From positions 2,672,501-2,736,500 of the forward strand of contig JARWKL010000005.1 of assembly GCA_029961685.1 (NCBI GenBank): a DNA stretch of 64,000 bases, read 5' to 3'. The DNA comes from Aristolochia californica. Taxonomy: Eukaryota > Streptophyta > Magnoliopsida > Piperales > Aristolochiaceae. The notes beneath the pieces are model-generated. The model was not told the DNA's origin and did not search any database. It saw nothing but the letters and a program-made list of their open reading frames with translations. This document shows positions 1 through 12,200 of the stretch, piece by piece. Within the stretch, counting starts at the first letter, position 1; every line of letters begins with the position of its first letter. The position numbers were made by a program, and so were the translations under genes.

Positions 1-1140
1 GTTAAAGAAAAGGCATAAGAATGTTGCGGACCACCATAACCGCACAAAAAGGAAACAAAATGAAGAAGATAAGAGAAAAATACTGAAATGAAAAAGAAAA
101 TAATTTTAAAACAAGAAATGCACCAGCACATAGAAATAAAAACTTCAAGAGTACCACCATCCAGTCAAAGACTATGTTAGGGAAACCATATCCAACGACT
201 ACAAAAAGATTCATTTCTCGAACTAACAACAGAGAGCAATTCACCAGATAATGACAATTCAATCTGTCTGGCCACAAAAAGCATGGGGATTTTCAAGAGA
301 AAAAAGAGTAACCAATGGCTAAGCTGGTGGCCCATGAATTCTAGGGCAAGGGAGGTAACCACGAAGGAAGCAGGGCAAAAAACGTACATAATTGGAACAA
401 AATACAGATGAGAGTCTTGATCAAATATCACAAATCACGATCATCACAACAACGGAAGGACATAAAGTAATAAGTCTCGACAACGTATAATCGAATCCAT
501 AGTCAGAACAAGATCAGAGAAACGACATCCACCAAAGCAGCTTTCCAAAAAGAATAGTAATGCTAAGGTTTACGGAGAAGTTTCTCGTGTAGAGCAGGAA
601 ACAATTCTCACAAGCAAACTCGGATCAACCAACAACAAAATGCAGCAGCAGTTAATTACAAATTCGAGTCGAAACAACAAGATTACCACACAAATCGAAC
701 ACGCAAACTCATCCCATACAAAAAACGCACAAAGATAGCAACCAAACGCCCCCCAGCACTGATTTCTTCAGCTACTATACATCCGAATGAAAAATAAGGA
801 TACGGGCATCCAAATGTGAAAACCATCAATCGACGGGACGAAATTAGGGAGTCATAGGACAAGAGTCTAACCATATTCGCACTCGGAAGGGAACACAGAC
901 AAGGTACGGTCGATACGGATTGAGGAGAACTGAATTGATTTTATTTTTTTTTTGTTCGGGGAAATCCGGTCTCCCTACGCCTGAGCCTTCTGTTTTATAT
1001 CGAATCTGTTTCTATTCTATTCTCAAGGACTTCTATTAGGTATCTCGAAGCGTCCGCATGTGAAATTGAACGAAAGGGAGAGAGAAGCGGCGAATGGCAC
1101 GTGACCTAGGTGTTGCTCACGCGTGTAACAATGCCAGGAA
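1..1140. other. No confirmed gene; possible leader of a minus-strand gene
   Basis: No reading frame here resembles a protein I know. Read on the minus strand, 700-1090 is a moderately GC-rich, pyrimidine-rich stretch behind a G-box, which would suit a promoter and 5' leader of a gene running off the left edge. This is inference; no coding exon supports it. Confidence 0.25.
1098..1103. promoter_or_regulatory. G-box CACGTG
   Basis: A palindromic CACGTG hexamer, the core bound by plant bZIP and bHLH factors. It lies just upstream (minus-strand sense) of the possible leader at 700-1090. A single hexamer is weak evidence of function. Confidence 0.25.
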
Positions 1141-1145
1141 GTAGG

Positions 1146-1512
1146 GGTGGCATTGAGCCGAACATGAACCTACCTATGTATGCTTGGGTGTAGGCCAATA
1201 AACACTCCCATGGATCTGAATGTGACAATGCCGAGCCGAGCCAAGCCTGAACCTGCCTATGTATGTTTGGGTGTAGGCCAATGAACACTCCCATGGATTT
1301 GAATGTGAAAATGCCAACAAATAAGGTGGCATCGAGCTAAGCTAAACCCGAATCTACCTATGTATGCTTGGGTGTAGGCCAATAAACACTCCCATGGATC
1401 TGAATGTGACAATGCCAACAAGTAAGGTGGCATCAAGCTGAGCCGAGCCTGAACCTGCCTATGTATGTTTGGGTGTTGGTCAATAAACACTCTCATGGAT
1501 CTGAATGTGAAA
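1146..1512. repeat. Tandem repeat, unit about 101 bp, four copies
   Basis: Four diverged copies of a unit containing CCTATGTATG, TTGGGTGTAGGCCAAT and AACACTCCCATGGAT follow one another. The CCTATGTATG anchor recurs near 1171, 1254, 1355 and 1456. The last two spacings are 101 bp; the first is 83 bp because the segment between AATGCC and the GAGCC stretch is shortened. A related phrase (GAGCTGAGCCAAACCCGAA) occurs once near 21200, so this is probably a dispersed family. The short ORFs on the minus strand here only reflect the repetition. Confidence 0.85.
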
Positions 1513-2240
1513 CTATGTGCCGAATCTGAGTGATGATGTGGAAGAAAGGTGTCAAAGACTAGTAGATTTGTTGATGCTACTAGACCAAATATATCTTTGT
1601 TCTTAGTGTGATGAATCAAAATATACATAACCCAAAAACTTCGCATTAGCAAGCCTTGGAAACTTCTTTATAAATGTCATAGATTTGCGATTAATTGTGA
1701 CTTCGGTGGAGAAAAATTACAAGCAAAAATCATAAACATGGAGCGTGTCTTTTCAAGGAGTTAAATTGGTGATTATAACTCTACAATTTGAGTATGTCTC
1801 TAATTCAATCACTTAAATTTTGAGTCTGGCAACTCCTAGGGGTGGGTTTCTTATTTTTTTGAGACGTCTTATGTCTCAGGTATATTACTTTATACAATGG
1901 TAAGACACCCACCCCTAAACCCTTGTTCATGGGGTAAGACGTCTGCTAGGGTCCCAGTCTCCGTCTCATCCATAATCCCTTCTTCGGTAACGGTGGTTGG
2001 CTGGTTGCATTGCATCTCGCATGTGACTCCATTAAAGGGGCGAGGTACTGGGGCCCTCGGGCCCTCGAGATCTGTACTGTCGATTGACCGAAAACCCCTC
2101 ATCAAGGACGTCATTAAATCCACAAATAACACGGATCTTAAGGGTCAATTAGTCATTCCACACTCCAAGCAGTCGAGCGCTCCGCTCTGTAATAAAAATC
2201 CATCTTCTGTCACCAGTTAGAAGCCGGGCCCACACGCTTT
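1513..2240. other. Intergenic stretch, no gene seen
   Basis: No coding similarity found. The 1890-2220 part is GC-richer and open in both directions over about 100 codons, but neither translation looks like a known family. It contains a GC palindromic patch near 2050-2070 (GGGCCCTCGGGCCCTCGAG). Confidence 0.4.
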
Positions 2241-2691
2241 CCCTTATAAAAATGCTGCACGCTTTCCAAGACCACCATTTGCCGATTACCAATGAGCTCG
2301 GCCAATCATGGCCCTTGATACTCCGGGGTCCCATCATGTCTAAAGTGGGCCCACGGTAGCAACGAAAAGCTTTTCAATAGAAGCTTTCAAAGCTGATACA
2401 CCATGACTTTTGACGTATACGCCCTATTTGACTTTTTAACCTGGTCCCACTTCGATGCCGGAATATGTGGTGGGGCCCAACAGCTTCAACCTGATCGAAA
2501 CATCTGTGTTCGTCCTGGGCGAGATAACGATTGGACGTTGGAGATGGTGCATACAGCGAAGCAATCTGGGGTGTTCATCGTGATGCCGGTCCCGACGCCG
2601 GCGATGGGATATGACGCACTTGCAGCAGTGACTGTGAGACTGTCTGCAAGTATTTTTTTTTTTTTTCCTCTTGTCGTATTTGTGACGATGA

Positions 2692-2698
2692 TATAAAA
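2692..2698 (+). promoter_or_regulatory. Candidate TATA box of the DnaJ gene
   Basis: TATAAAA lies just upstream of a stretch that reads like a plant 5' leader. A second TATAAAA is at 2245, so the start could be further upstream. A consensus donor GTAAGT near 2838 and a TTCTAGCAG acceptor ending near 3563 suggest a leader intron before the ATG at 3653. Position and spacing only; no transcript data. Confidence 0.35.
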
Positions 2699-3652
2699 AG
2701 CTTACGTAGGTATTTTTCGACAGTTGGAGTAAATCATCTGCTAATCTGCGAAGTTCTGAAACGAAATGGGGGATTTTCAGATCTTTCTGCGATGTGGGTT
2801 GTCTTCCTTTCGGCCTCGATCTGTAGTGCTCTTGATCGTAAGTGTGATCAGATAGGTTAATCGTATTTCCTTTTTCTTTGGGCTTTCTGTGTTTTCCATT
2901 GTAGTTCACTCTTATCTGAGTCAAATAACGAATGTTGGGGATTTGTTAGAATGATCTGATTGAGTACGATTTCGGTCTCCTGTCTCGGTTTCTGGATCTT
3001 GGGTTTTTATGGTTACTGTTTTTTTGTGGAATTAGGGTGTGTTAAGCTTTATTCTAGCTAAATTGAAGGATTTTTGGAATTTTTCTCGGCTTTGATGTTT
3101 TGGATAGGAAACCCCACGAAGCATGTCTGTTCCTCAGAGGCTGTTTTGTTTTGAGGTTACTGGTGACCGGGTTTAATCTTATTAACGTAGAACTCCCTTT
3201 TTCTCTCGTAGTCTATTTAATCGGAGTGAAAGACGCAGGTTGTCGGGTTATCTACTGAGATTCATGCCGAACAGGAGTCCTGCAAGTGCCTGCGTGTTAA
3301 ATTGATTCAGAAGTTTGGTTTTTGGCTGTAACATCTGTTTTTTTGACAATTGACATTTAGTTTCAGTTTTTGAGAATTGTCAGTCGGTGATCGTGCTTTC
3401 AGAAGGAAGCCCTTTGTGTTTGTATTTTAATCTTGCTGTACATCTTTGGAGAATTTGGTTTTTTTGTCTTAGGTTGCTGAGAATGGAATTTGTTCTTCTT
3501 TGGCAACCCACTTGTAGTTGGAACCCTGGAAATTCCTGTTTCCTAGAGTTCTTCTTCTAGCAGAAATGGTAGGCCTTATACTTTGGTCTTGAGGATTTCA
3601 GAGCTGGGGACTGTTCAAAACTTCCTCTTTTTGAACTGGGTTGATCGTCCAT

Positions 3653-5788
3653 ATGGACTGCAATAAAGATGAAGCTTGTAGAGCAAAGGAGATGGCTGAG
3701 AAACGTTTTTCTGAAAAGGATTTTGCAGGTGCAAAAAAGTATGCCATAAAGGCCCATAATTTGTATCCTAGTTTGGACGGTATTTCTCAGATGCTGGCCA
3801 CCTTTGATATCTACATGGCTTCACAGGTTAAGATCAATGGTGAAACTGATTTTTACTCAATTCTTGGACTGAATCCCCTGGCTGATGATGATACAGTTAA
3901 GAAACAGTACAGGAAAATGGCTTTAATTCTTCATCCGGACAAGAACAAAACTGTGGGTGCAGAAGGCGCTTTCAAGTATGTTTCAGAAGCCTGGAGCATT
4001 TTATCTGATACCAGTAAAAGAAGCTCTTATGATCAAAGGAGAAACATTTCTTCAGTGAAGACTCCTCGGCAGAAACCTGCTAAGCGGACTGCAAATGTTA
4101 ATGGGTCCCACAAACCCTCAAAGTCTTCAAATTCTAATAGTGCTTCAAAGCGCTATACGTTTTGGACCACTTGCAGCTCATGTAAGGTGCAATTCGAGTA
4201 TCTTAGGATCTATCTAAATAACAGACTGACATGCCAAAACTGTCGGACAACCTTCATTGCTGTAGAAACAGGGAGAGTGCCGGCTAACTGTGCAAACCCA
4301 TTCGTGCCTACATCAGTCCCACGCAAAAATGGGCATGTTCAGCATGAAGTCAATTATGGAACATACTATTTGGCCAACAATGTACATTTTGTTGGAGGTG
4401 GGGTATCAAGTTTTCCTTACGGATTTGTGTCAGATTTTCCTAGTGTAACAGTTCAATGGGTTCCATTGGCAGCAAATGTTGCACAAGCTCATGTGTCTTC
4501 TGTTCCTGCTACTACTGCAACAGTTGTACCTCAGCCTTGTGATAAGATGAAAAGATCACGAGAGAGCTCAAAATCAGTGGGGAAAGATCACTATAAGAAT
4601 GTCTCTACAAATGTGGCTTCTGAACAGATGGCGTCCATGACGGATCGGCCTGTTAAGAAAATGAAGTGTGAAGAAGTTACACCAAAAGCTACAAAGTCTG
4701 AATCAGCTGATGCAAAACTGGTACAGGGAAGCAGAAATGGAGTCATCAATGAACTAGAAAAGGGTATCCCAACAGAGAATAGCCACTTGAAATTCTCTAC
4801 TGTAAATGGACAATCTTCAATTGCCCTAGCGTTTGATGCTCGAAAGCTGTTAATTGAGAAATCAAAAACTGAAATTCGCAAGAAGTTGGAAGAGGTAAGA
4901 TTGAGGAAGAAATGGGAAGAGTTGGGATTAGAAACTGAACAAGTTTCGAGTGAAACTGACAAATCTTCAGGAGATAAAAATAATTCAGGTGGTAGTTGCG
5001 GTGCCCCTGTGCCAGAAGAGTCATCTGCATCTGTCTCCATAAATGTCCCTGATCCTGATTTCCATGATTTTGATAACGATAGGTCCGAGACCTGCTTCAA
5101 GCCAAAACAGATTTGGTCTTTATATGATGATGACGATGGGATGCCTCGACTGTATGCTCTAATACGTAAAGTTGTTTCTATAAAACCCTTCAAGATTATT
5201 GTGAGTTACTTGAATGCAAAAAGCAATAGTGAGTTTGCTCCAGTAAATTGGGTTGCTTCAGGCTTCAACAAGACATGTGGGACTTTCAGGGTAGGGAGGT
5301 GTGAAATGATTGACACTGTTAATGTCTTTTCTCACGTCGTTGATGCAGAGAAAATTCGTAGGGGTTTTGTTCGGATTTTCCCAAAAAGGGGTGACATCTG
5401 GGCTGTATATAGGAATTGGTCCCCTGACTGGGATGACACAACACCAAATGAGGTGAGGCATCAGTATGAGATGGTGGAGGTTCTTGATGATTACACTGAA
5501 GAGCATGGATCTTGTGTATCTCCTCTTGTTAAATCTGCCGGTTTCAAGACAGTTTTTAAGAAGAAGAAGAAGGATCAAAATGCTGTTAGATGGATTCCCA
5601 AGAGTGAAATGTTTCGTTTTTCACACCAAGTGCCGTCATGGTCTCTTGAAGGGAACGAAATAAATAGCATGCTTAATGGGTGCTGGGATCTGGACCCTGC
5701 AGCAACTCCGCCGGACTTACTGAATCTAATAACACCACCAGGAGAGAATGAGGCAAGTGTAGGACGGGCAGGGGAGAGAGAAAGCTAA
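3653..5788 (+). CDS. DnaJ (J-domain) protein with DUF3444
   Basis: Single-exon gene of 711 residues. The start is the ATG at 3653, giving MDCNKDEACRAKEMAEKRF, the usual beginning of this plant family; the upstream in-frame TTG is not needed. The J domain spans about residues 67-128, with the HPD tripeptide at 94-96 that stimulates Hsp70 ATPase. A CxxC...CxxC zinc-ribbon-like segment follows at about 170-204 (Cys 174, 177, 194, 197), then a low-complexity middle rich in Ser, Lys and Glu. The C-terminal third (about 470-680) is the DUF3444 region, with phrases such as PKQIWSLYDDDDGMPRLYA. Family knowledge: plant J-proteins of this architecture are thought to act as Hsp70 co-chaperones, often nuclear; clients are unknown. 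A basic patch (KKKKKDQ) near 644 could serve nuclear import. Intact, with no anomaly. Confidence 0.95.
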   Translation: MDCNKDEACRAKEMAEKRFSEKDFAGAKKYAIKAHNLYPSLDGISQMLATFDIYMASQVKINGETDFYSILGLNPLADDDTVKKQYRKMALILHPDKNKTVGAEGAFKYVSEAWSILSDTSKRSSYDQRRNISSVKTPRQKPAKRTANVNGSHKPSKSSNSNSASKRYTFWTTCSSCKVQFEYLRIYLNNRLTCQNCRTTFIAVETGRVPANCANPFVPTSVPRKNGHVQHEVNYGTYYLANNVHFVGGGVSSFPYGFVSDFPSVTVQWVPLAANVAQAHVSSVPATTATVVPQPCDKMKRSRESSKSVGKDHYKNVSTNVASEQMASMTDRPVKKMKCEEVTPKATKSESADAKLVQGSRNGVINELEKGIPTENSHLKFSTVNGQSSIALAFDARKLLIEKSKTEIRKKLEEVRLRKKWEELGLETEQVSSETDKSSGDKNNSGGSCGAPVPEESSASVSINVPDPDFHDFDNDRSETCFKPKQIWSLYDDDDGMPRLYALIRKVVSIKPFKIIVSYLNAKSNSEFAPVNWVASGFNKTCGTFRVGRCEMIDTVNVFSHVVDAEKIRRGFVRIFPKRGDIWAVYRNWSPDWDDTTPNEVRHQYEMVEVLDDYTEEHGSCVSPLVKSAGFKTVFKKKKKDQNAVRWIPKSEMFRFSHQVPSWSLEGNEINSMLNGCWDLDPAATPPDLLNLITPPGENEASVGRAGERES

Positions 5789-6573
5789 GCAGGATTTTGA
5801 ACTTTTGTAGCATTGGTTGATCCTATTGGAAAATTAAATGTACAAATGTACAATACATGTCTGAGGAGCTGTTTTTGTTTCTTGTTGTCTGAAAATTGGA
5901 TGATTGATGAATGATGCTATGGCGATTTACTGACTGGTCTGGCAGATATGAGCTTCTTGAGTTGGTGTGGCTCCTTGTGGATTCCAGTTGATTATGCAAT
6001 TTGGAATGTGTATTTATAACTCCTAAAGCTGGAGAACTAGTCTCCCCCAAATATCGTTCCTTTAGATGAGGTGAAGAAGTGTAGAAACTTGTATTCAAAC
6101 GGAAAGAAGTGAGGAAACTTCAATCAGGTCTGATTAAGTTCTTGTATAAGCGTAGCAGAATGAAGTTCGAGCCGTACCCTTCACCTCCCCAAGAGAATTT
6201 TAACTTACCCAGAATTTTCTTTGCTTTTCATCTTCTCTAATTTTTCAGGAGTCAAACTTGAATATCAACTGTGCAATTTCACCTCTCAATGGAATTTTAA
6301 CTGTTTGGATATTCATTTCACTAAACATAATCTATATATTTCCTGAATATGTTCTTTCTTTTTTTACTTTTCTGTTGTGATTACATAGTAATTGATTAAT
6401 TATTACATTAAATAGGTCAATTAGCCGGTTAATTAGCACAAATCATCGTGTATTTATTTATGTTTTTACTTAATCAGTAATTATTTAATTAGTAAATGCA
6501 TTAATTTATTTATTTAACAATCATAAAAAGTAGTTCCGTTTGAACTCTCCAATGACAAAATATCCAGGTAAGC
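5789..6573. other. 3' flank of DnaJ gene and AT-rich spacer
   Basis: 5789 to about 6130 should hold the 3' UTR of the DnaJ gene. 6300-6540 is AT-rich with TTAATTA-type runs. I looked here on the minus strand for the missing last exons of the diterpene synthase relic and found none. Confidence 0.5.
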
Positions 6574-8365
6574 CTAGAATTGGCTACTGACCACATTTCC
6601 AGTGGTATCTATCAGTAGTTTGATAAACAAGGATAGTCGATCATGGATCTTTGACCGATAATCTAGTTTTTCGAGAAGATTATCGGGTAGATGCTCCCTC
6701 AAAAGAAACATAGCTGGGAAGACTCTCATGCCAATACCAGCTTCTTCTTTCCCATTGCCAAGATGTTCATGCAATACTGTTAGCACTTGTTTTCTGTCAT
6801 CTTCTTCTCTGTGATTCATATAAGCTTCAACCTGCCTCACCCTCTGTCCATTGCAAAAAAAAAAAAATCAAAGGAAGTGGGTAAACCAATACCTTCAAGT
6901 GAATTGCTTGTATGTGTATCTATCATCTGCTTGGATGCATCATCTCATAAGAAAGGGGTGACTGGGTGAACATTGAAGGAGAATGAAAATAAGGCAAGAT
7001 GATTTAATCATGGTTTAGGTGAAATATTTTAATCAAGACATAAGGAGGATTTTTTCTTTTGCTGTCCGTGAGAGTTAGAAAGTCTACTTACAAGGTCAAG
7101 CAAGTAAGGAAACATATCCGTTGCTTGGGCCTTGGTAGCTGAAGTTGCCACTTCATTGAATGTGCTGTACATTAACCAAAATGCTGATTTTAGTCGTTCA
7201 GGAAGGTGGTTTACAGAAATTGGATCCCATCTGCACCAGGTAATTACTGTTAGAACAGTTACATTTCCTAAGATAGGAAATCTATTTTCAGAAGTTAAAA
7301 TGAGACCAGCTCAATAGAAAATTACAATGAAGTTTCTAATTGAAAACTTGATTAAAATTTCATGATAGTCCAGTGCTCAATTTGCTAATAATAAATCAAG
7401 AAGAACAAGAAAAAAAAAACTTACCCTGCCACTGCTTGAAACAATGCCCTCAAGTCCTCAACTGATTCATGGATCTTTGATGATGTTCTCAACATAATTG
7501 CATTTGGTCTAAGCCATTCGACATGCAGCAAATTCTGTTTCATGCATGGTTGCAGCAATGGAGGAATAACCTGTAATTTATTACTAGTTAGATTACTTGG
7601 AGATCCACAAATCATTTTCTTCATAGTTGTGTATGTATTCCCTCACTTCTAGTCTTTGAAGATTCGTTCTCCATGGGAATTTCAGAGAGTGTTCTACCTA
7701 AATGATTGAGACAAGTTAGATATATACAGAAGGGCAACGTCAGTTAATTTTTCTTGAAATGGTGAGTGTTCTAACCTTATGAAAGGCCTTCTTCAATGAC
7801 CACTTGTCATGTAAGTGTTTCTGTTTCAAGCATGATTTAAGATACCCTTCTGCAAAAGCCTGAGCTTCCTTCATTATAGTCTCCCCGGGGAAGCGCACTT
7901 GAGAGAATCTATACATGTTGAACATGTCACTTAGCCCTGGATGTGTCTGCCCTACAAAACAAAAGACTTTCCCATCTTTTTCTCCGAAGTTATTCAACAC
8001 ATCTGCAAAAAATATGAGCAACACAGGATAAGCAATTCCTCTTCTGCGTAGCTCTTCTTGAAGCAGAGTTAATGAGAACAAATCCACCCAGAAGCACCAA
8101 ACCTGGAGAAATTGGGTAACCATGCAATCTTAGTAGTCTCAGAGCCATGCTAGAATCGTCAACATCAGGAACTGGATTGTCTCTTCCCCATGAGAAACCT
8201 TCTTCTTTCAGATGACTGTAAAAGAACTATGAGCAATTGCGATAACTTCAATATGTGGAGAGTTAAAGTCTGCAATGGATGCACCACCTTTTCCCTTTCC
8301 TTTTACTTGTAAGACTTCACCAATATGCAGAGGAATGGAAGTACTCACCTATATAAGTAATCTAG

Positions 8366-9173
8366 TGTTAGGGAATCCCCAAGTTAAAAGTCATGGGACA
8401 TATATGGAATTTTTTGTTTTCTTTATGAGGTTGGTGTGTGGAACACTCAACCTCATTAAAACCTTACCCTTAGTTTTTATATCTTCTCCTTCCCGATGAT
8501 TTTGAATCGTGTGTGATTTTTCGACAGCGTGAGAGAAAAAGGGAAAACCAGAGAAACAGAAACGTTTGGATTTTTTCCCGGTGAAGCTCCTTGAAGGATT
8601 GTTTTTCAGAGAGAGAGAGAAAGCTTTGTGCTTCAAGTTTGTATGACCGATACAGTGAGAAATCACTTCCTTTCCCGTCGAGACGTTGCTGCAAAAACAA
8701 AGCTCTCTGCTTGTCATCGTTGTGCTGCTCCAACGTTGCGTGATTCCTCTTGTTAGGCGTCTCTATCCTCAGTGTAGAGTGAGAGAGACCAGAGAAAGAA
8801 GAAGGGCGTTGTATCCTCAGTGTAGAGGGAGAGAGCGAAGGAGAGGAAGAAAGAACGCCTTCGCAGAGACGTTGACTGGTTTGTTTTATAATTGACCGTG
8901 TGTTGTTTCTGACTGGTGCTATTTGGGCGTCGACGAGTCTCAGGTCTTCATACAGGTTACATTGTTCCTTCTTTTACAGATTTGTATTTATTTATCTGCA
9001 GTGGTAGATTAATGTATGGATTGTATAGATAGGAGATTGTAAACATTGAACGATATTCCCTATAAAGAATTATCATCAGTAGTTGTGGACGTAGCCCGAT
9101 TTGGGTGAACCACGTTAAATCTGTGTATTTAATTTTGCTCCCTAGATATAATTTGATTTGTATAATCCTATCA
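8366..9173 (+). repeat. 5' LTR of Copia element 1
   Basis: 808 bp, beginning TGTTAGGGAATCC and ending CCTATCA. It matches 13420-14241 throughout. The inner edge abuts the primer-binding site and the outer edge abuts target duplication TCTAG. Confidence 0.95.
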
Positions 9174-9176
9174 AAT

Positions 9177-9188
9177 TGGTATCAGAGC
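9177..9188 (+). promoter_or_regulatory. Primer-binding site (tRNA-iMet)
   Basis: TGGTATCAGAGC, the standard initiator tRNA-Met complement of plant Copia elements, three bases after the 5' LTR. Confidence 0.92.
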
Positions 9189-9222
9189 TAGGTTATACAG
9201 AAAGTCAAATTTGAGTGGGAGC

Positions 9223-12200
9223 AATGGCTACAGATGAAGGGAAGTTAAAAATTGAAAAGTTCAATGGGGCGGATTTTAGTTTCTGGAAAATGTAGATAGA
9301 GGATTATCTGTATCAGAAAAATTTATACCTACCGCTTGATGGAGTCAAGTCAGACAGTATGAAGGATAAAGAGTAGAACCTCCTTGATAGGAAAGCCCTT
9401 GGATTCATCCGACTGTCATTATCCCGCAATGTTGCGTTTAACATAGCAAAAGAGAAGACCACAGCGGGTCTCATGAAGGCTCTCGCAAATATGTACGAGA
9501 AGCCGTCAGCTTCAAATAAGGTGCATCTGATGAGGTGACTATTCAATTTGTGGATGATAGAAGGAGCATCAGTAGCTCAACATATAAACGAACTCAATAT
9601 CATTACAACCCAATTGAGTTCAGTTGAAATTGAATTCAACGATGAAGTATAAGCATTGATACTTTTGTCTTCCCTGCCAGAGAGCTGGAATGCCACTGTT
9701 ACAGCAGTGAGCAGCTCGTCAGGAAGTAACAAGTTAAAATTCAATGATGTACGTGATCTAGTTCTCAGTGAAGAGATCAGAAGAAAATCGTCGGGTGAAG
9801 GGACGAATTCTTCAGCATTGTCTACAGAGGCAAGAGGAAGAACTAGAGAAAATAGACCAGGAAGGTCAACTCATCGAGGCACTTCTCAGAATAAAAGGTC
9901 TCAATCAAGAAACCCAAACAGACCTCAAAATAGAAGGTCTCAATCCAGAAACCCAAACAGATCTCAGAACTCAAATGTCCAGTGCTAGAACTGCGGGAAA
10001 AACGGGCACTACAAAAGTCAATGTAATAGTGCATTGAAGGATCAGGAGGTGAAAGTAGAAGCAAATGTTGTTTCCTCCTCAGGGAATGATGCTACATTGA
10101 TATGCTCTCTGGAGAGCAAGGAGGATTCTTGGGTATTAGACTCTGGAGCATCGTTCCATGCTACCTCGCAAAAAGAGCTCTTTGAGAAATATGTGTCCAA
10201 GAACCTTGGTAAGGTATATCTCAGTGATGATCAATCATGCGATATAGTAGGCAAATGTGTAGTGAAGATGTAGTTGAATGGGTCTGTATGGGAGTTGAAA
10301 AATGTCAGGCACATTCCTGACCTGAGAAAGAACTTAATCTCAGTAGGGCAGCTAGCCAGTGAAGGCTACACCATGACCTTCCATGGTGATGATTGGTAAG
10401 GTATATCTCGGTGATGATCAATCATGCGATATAGTAGGCAAAGGTGTAGTGAAGATCCAGTTGAATGGGTCTGTATGGGAGTTGAAAAATGTCAGGCACA
10501 TTCCTGACCTGAGAAAGAACTTAATCTCAGTAGGGCAACTAGCCAGTGAAGGCTACACCACGACCTTCCATGGTGATGATTGGAAGATTGCGAAGGGTGC
10601 ATTGGTGGTTGCATGAGGAAAGAAGAGTAGTACTCTCTACATGACAGCACAAACATATTGTACCATTGCTGCTACAATAAGCAACTAAGGTTCCAACTTG
10701 TGGCACCAGAGACTGGGCCACATGAGTGAGAAAGGAATGAAGATTATGCACTCCATGGAGAAACTATAAGAGCTACAGTCAATAGAAATTGATATGTGCG
10801 AGGATTGCATATTTGGAAAGCAGAAGAGAGTTAGCTTTCAGACACATGGCAGAGCTCCGAAGAAGGAAAGGTTAGAGCTCATCCATTCTGATGTTTGGGG
10901 GCCAACAATTGTTTCATTTATTGGTGAAAAACACTACTTCGTGACATTCATCGATGATCATTCACGGAAGGTATGGGTTTACTTCCTAAGTCATAAGTCT
11001 GAAGTGTTTGATACCTTCAGAAGATGGAAAACCATGGTTGAAAATGAAACAGGACTTAAGATAAAAAAATTGAGAACTGATAATGGTGGTGAATATGAAG
11101 ACACCAGATTCAAGAAGTTCAGTTATGATAAGGGGATCCGCATGGAGAGAACCGTGCAAGGTACGCCTCAGCACAATGGTGTAGTTGAGCGTATGAACAA
11201 AACTTTGACTGAGAGATCCAGAAGTATGCGTATGCAGTCAGGCCTACAAAAGCACTTCTGGGTAGAAGTAGTCAACACAACAGCTTATTTGATCAACCGA
11301 GGTCCATCGGTTCCACTGGCATACAGAATACCAGAAGAGGTATGGAGCGGAAAAGAAGTAAGACTCTCACACCTTAAAGTTTTCTGTTGTATGGCGTATG
11401 TGCATATCAGTGATCAAGGCAGGAATAATCTTGATCCCAAATCCAAGAAATATACCTTCCTCGGTTATGGTGAGGATGAATTTGGATATCGCATATGGGA
11501 TGATGAAAACAAAAAGTTGATCCGCAGTAGGGATGTGATTTTCAGTGAAAGGGTGATGTACAAGGACAGACACTGCAGATGACAGTAACTCACTAGAGAG
11601 AGCCAGTATATGTAGATGTGGATGATGTCCCAGATGACTCTGTAGCAAGCCCTCAGACAGAGGAATCTGTTGAACAGAGTAGTGCACACCAGTCTGACAT
11701 ATCACAGTCCTCTGTTCCAGTTCCGATATTGAGAAGATTTTCTCGACCTCATGTGCTTAACAGGAGATACATCAATTATCTATTGTTGACTGATGGAGGA
11801 GAACCTGAATGCTATGAAGAGGCATGTCAGACTGAAGATGCTAGCAAGTGGGAGCTTGCTATGAAAGATGAGATGAATTCTCTAATCTGAAACCAGACAT
11901 GGGAACTAGTTGAGTTACCCATAGAGAAGAAGGCACTCCATAACAAATGGGTGTATTGAGTGAAAGAGGAGCATGATGGCTATAAGAGATACAAAGCCCG
12001 ATTGGTTGTCAAAGGATTCCAACAGAAGGAAGGAATCGATTACACTGACATCTTTTCTCCCGTTGTGAAGCTCACCACTATTAGAACAGTGTTGAGCATT
12101 GTTGCCATTAAAGATCTCTATCTAGAGCAGTTAGATGTGAAAATTGCATTTCTTCACGGAGACTTGGGTGAAGAGTTATATATGCATCAACCAGAAGGTT

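Noticed and set aside
1897..2924. Open frames of 97-162 codons upstream of the DnaJ gene
   Set aside because: Overlapping on both strands, odd composition, no recognised motif; the region fits promoter and leader.
4591..5193. 200-codon minus-strand frame inside the DnaJ gene
   Set aside because: Antisense shadow of a clear coding exon.
8470..8895. Open frames inside the LTRs of element 1
   Set aside because: The same frames recur in the other LTR (13447-13755) and encode no retroelement domain; LTRs are noncoding.
9313..9546. Minus-strand open frames across the Copia elements
   Set aside because: They are shadows of the degenerate gag-pol on the other strand and show no protein family likeness.
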